Source: UBA5336 sp038526245 (GTDB lineage Bacteria > Pseudomonadota > Alphaproteobacteria > Caulobacterales > Hyphomonadaceae). From it: a stretch of 5,780 bases of DNA. Shown one piece after another: positions 4,447 through 5,780 of this stretch (position 1 is its first letter; each line of letters starts with the position of its first letter). Both the position numbers and the translations under genes were made by a program. The notes beneath the pieces were generated by a model that made no database searches, was not told the DNA's origin, and worked only from the letters and a program-made list of their open reading frames with translations. The DNA lies in the NCBI GenBank assembly GCA_038526245.1, contig JBCBGZ010000114.1, forward strand, positions 1-5,780, read 5' to 3'.

Positions 4447-5780
4447 CTAGCCCTGCTCCCGCTCTTCATTCAATTGGACGATGATTTCCGCAGCCAGTTC
4501 TTCGATGCCGTGATTGCGCGCCGGGGTGAACCCAAAGCGGGTGATCACGAGATCTTCGGAGGGGATGACCAGCACCAACTGCCCCTGGAACCCACCCATG
4601 TAGTAGGCATCCTCGGGTAATAGCGGAAACATCCGGTCGCGGCTGGCATCATCTGGATCACGGTTCAGCCAGAAATGCGCGCCATACTCATTACTTGTGG
4701 TCGTTGGCGTTGGGGTTGTGACGTAATCAATCCAGCCTTCGGGCAACAGGGCTTCACCATCCCAGACGCCATCTTGAAGGCAAAGCAGACCAAGGCGCGC
4801 CCAATCCCGGGCAGACGCATAAAGGTAGGATGATCCGACAAAGGTACCGCTGGCGTCAGCTTCGAACGTTGCCGTGGGAATGCCGAGCGGGCGGAACAAA
4901 CGCTGTTGGGAAAAGTCGTAATAGGCTTGCAGCGTGTCGCCGACACTTCGTTTTACAATGGCTGAGACGATATTGGTCGTTCCGGACGAATAGGACCAGA
5001 TCGTGTCGGGAGGACCGATTGACGGTTTACCTGCCGCGAAAGCCGCAGCATCCGGCTCGTTCGACAGCATGTGAGTGACATCGGTGGCAGCAGAGTAGGT
5101 TTCGTTGAATTCCAGACCGCTGCTCATACGAAGCAACTGGTCGAGCGTGATTGCCGACCGCGGGTCGCCTTCGATTTCGCGCCACGCTGGCACAGGCGCC
5201 ACCGCGCTCGGGTCAAGAACACCTTCTTTCACGAGCACGCCAACCATGAGCGCGGTGATGGATTTCGCCATGGACCAACCGATCAGCGGCGTTTCCGCTG
5301 CCACGCCATCAGCGTATTTTTCCGCAACAAGCTTACCCTCGTGCACAATGACAATGGCCTTCGTGTTGCGGGGACGCTCCGGGTCTTCCTCGTTGAATGC
5401 AGCCTCCAACAGAGCATCGAAACGAGGGGTGACATCCGGCACCAGGCTGCCGCTGGGCCAGGGTGCCGCGCTGGAAACGTCGAGGCGCGGGAGTGGGTCA
5501 ATTGCCAAAGACGTCTGCTTCTCACCAGACGGAAGCAACGTACACCCGATGCCCGGCGTGTAGACGGCGCGGCGCTCAAACAGACCGAACAGCCGTGTGG
5601 TGACGTGCTGCTGGTCTTCATCGATATCGTAGGACACGTTTGCCAGAATCTCCGAGGCCCCCGCCAGGGCCTCGACACGCATGACCTCTGGAGAAAACCC
5701 GCTGAGGAAGTAGCCTGAGCAGATATTCTTGGCGGCATACCCGCTGCCGGCGCGGGCAACGGGGCCGTTCGTTACATAAA
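4447..5780 (-). CDS. Serine hydrolase, beta-lactamase class C / NylB-like fold (N-terminus outside window)
   Basis: This is a penicillin-recognising serine hydrolase related to class C beta-lactamases, esterases and 6-aminohexanoate-dimer hydrolase (NylB). Substrate unknown. Numbered from the in-frame ATG at 5682, the catalytic SxxK is SMAK (137-140). The tyrosine motif is YSS (231-233, in WSYSSGTTN), and GGFQGQ (363-368) replaces the KTG box, as in NylB-type enzymes rather than true beta-lactamases. That ATG is unlikely to be the start. The frame stays open for 32 more codons to the window edge and encodes GYAAKNICSGYFLSGF. In this family such a lysine/cysteine segment normally precedes the later PGIGCTLLP motif (43-51). 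Part of the protein, perhaps with an export signal or membrane anchor, is therefore missing. It ends in TAG and converges on the fliM-like gene across an 80-base gap (4367-4446) that holds no clear terminator. Confidence 0.9.
   Translation of the reverse strand, partial: YVTNGPVARAGSGYAAKNICSGYFLSGFSPEVMRVEALAGASEILANVSYDIDEDQQHVTTRLFGLFERRAVYTPGIGCTLLPSGEKQTSLAIDPLPRLDVSSAAPWPSGSLVPDVTPRFDALLEAAFNEEDPERPRNTKAIVIVHEGKLVAEKYADGVAAETPLIGWSMAKSITALMVGVLVKEGVLDPSAVAPVPAWREIEGDPRSAITLDQLLRMSSGLEFNETYSAATDVTHMLSNEPDAAAFAAGKPSIGPPDTIWSYSSGTTNIVSAIVKRSVGDTLQAYYDFSQQRLFRPLGIPTATFEADASGTFVGSSYLYASARDWARLGLLCLQDGVWDGEALLPEGWIDYVTTPTPTTTSNEYGAHFWLNRDPDDASRDRMFPLLPEDAYYMGGFQGQLVLVIPSEDLVITRFGFTPARNHGIEELAAEIIVQLNEEREQG

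Noticed and set aside
5071..5718. 215-codon open frame on the + strand over the serine hydrolase gene
   Set aside because: It is antisense to the SxxK-containing hydrolase, its Arg/His-rich composition is typical of shadow frames, and it shows no motif.
1..5780. Mobile elements, CRISPR arrays or long repeats
   Set aside because: No transposase or integrase motifs, no regularly spaced direct repeats and no long terminal inverted repeats were seen by eye.

Overview
The window looks like chromosomal DNA from a GC-rich alphaproteobacterium. A member of the Caulobacterales/Hyphomonadales (stalked or flagellated marine types) is the best guess. The purB C-terminus reads like alphaproteobacterial PurB, and a FliM-type flagellar switch gene is preceded by a near-consensus CtrA box (CTAA-N7-TTAA). 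The genus cannot be fixed from the sequence alone.

Layout, left to right. (1) 1-591, + strand: the last 196 codons of purB (adenylosuccinate lyase), cut by the left edge. (2) 657-2995, - strand: a three-gene set read right to left. It comprises a sphingosine-1-phosphate-lyase-like PLP enzyme (1751-2995), a DUF861/EutQ-type cupin (1188-1679) and a small helical, possibly ferritin-like protein (657-1163). Gaps are 71 and 24 bases and the set is probably one operon. It converges on purB. (3) 2996-3325: a divergent intergenic region of about 330 bases. It holds the strong RBS of the lyase gene, a terminator-shaped hairpin on the lyase side, a CtrA-like site and a second hairpin on the fliM side, and a possible 38-codon leader ORF. 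(4) 3326-4366, + strand: a divergent FliM-family protein with an N-terminal extension. (5) 4447-5780, - strand: a beta-lactamase-fold serine hydrolase (class C/NylB type), convergent with the fliM-like gene. Its true N-terminus lies beyond the right edge.

The genes do not form one pathway. purB belongs to purine synthesis. The lyase-cupin-helical protein set suggests breakdown of a phosphorylated long-chain amine or a related amine/amino-acid substrate, with the two small proteins in unknown accessory roles. The fliM-like gene stands apart from any flagellar neighbours and may be under cell-cycle control. I see no mobile element, CRISPR array, tRNA or rRNA. The points most worth a second look are the CtrA-type site in front of an orphan, divergent FliM, the uncharacterised lyase-cupin-helical gene set, and the terminator-like hairpin in the leader of that operon.
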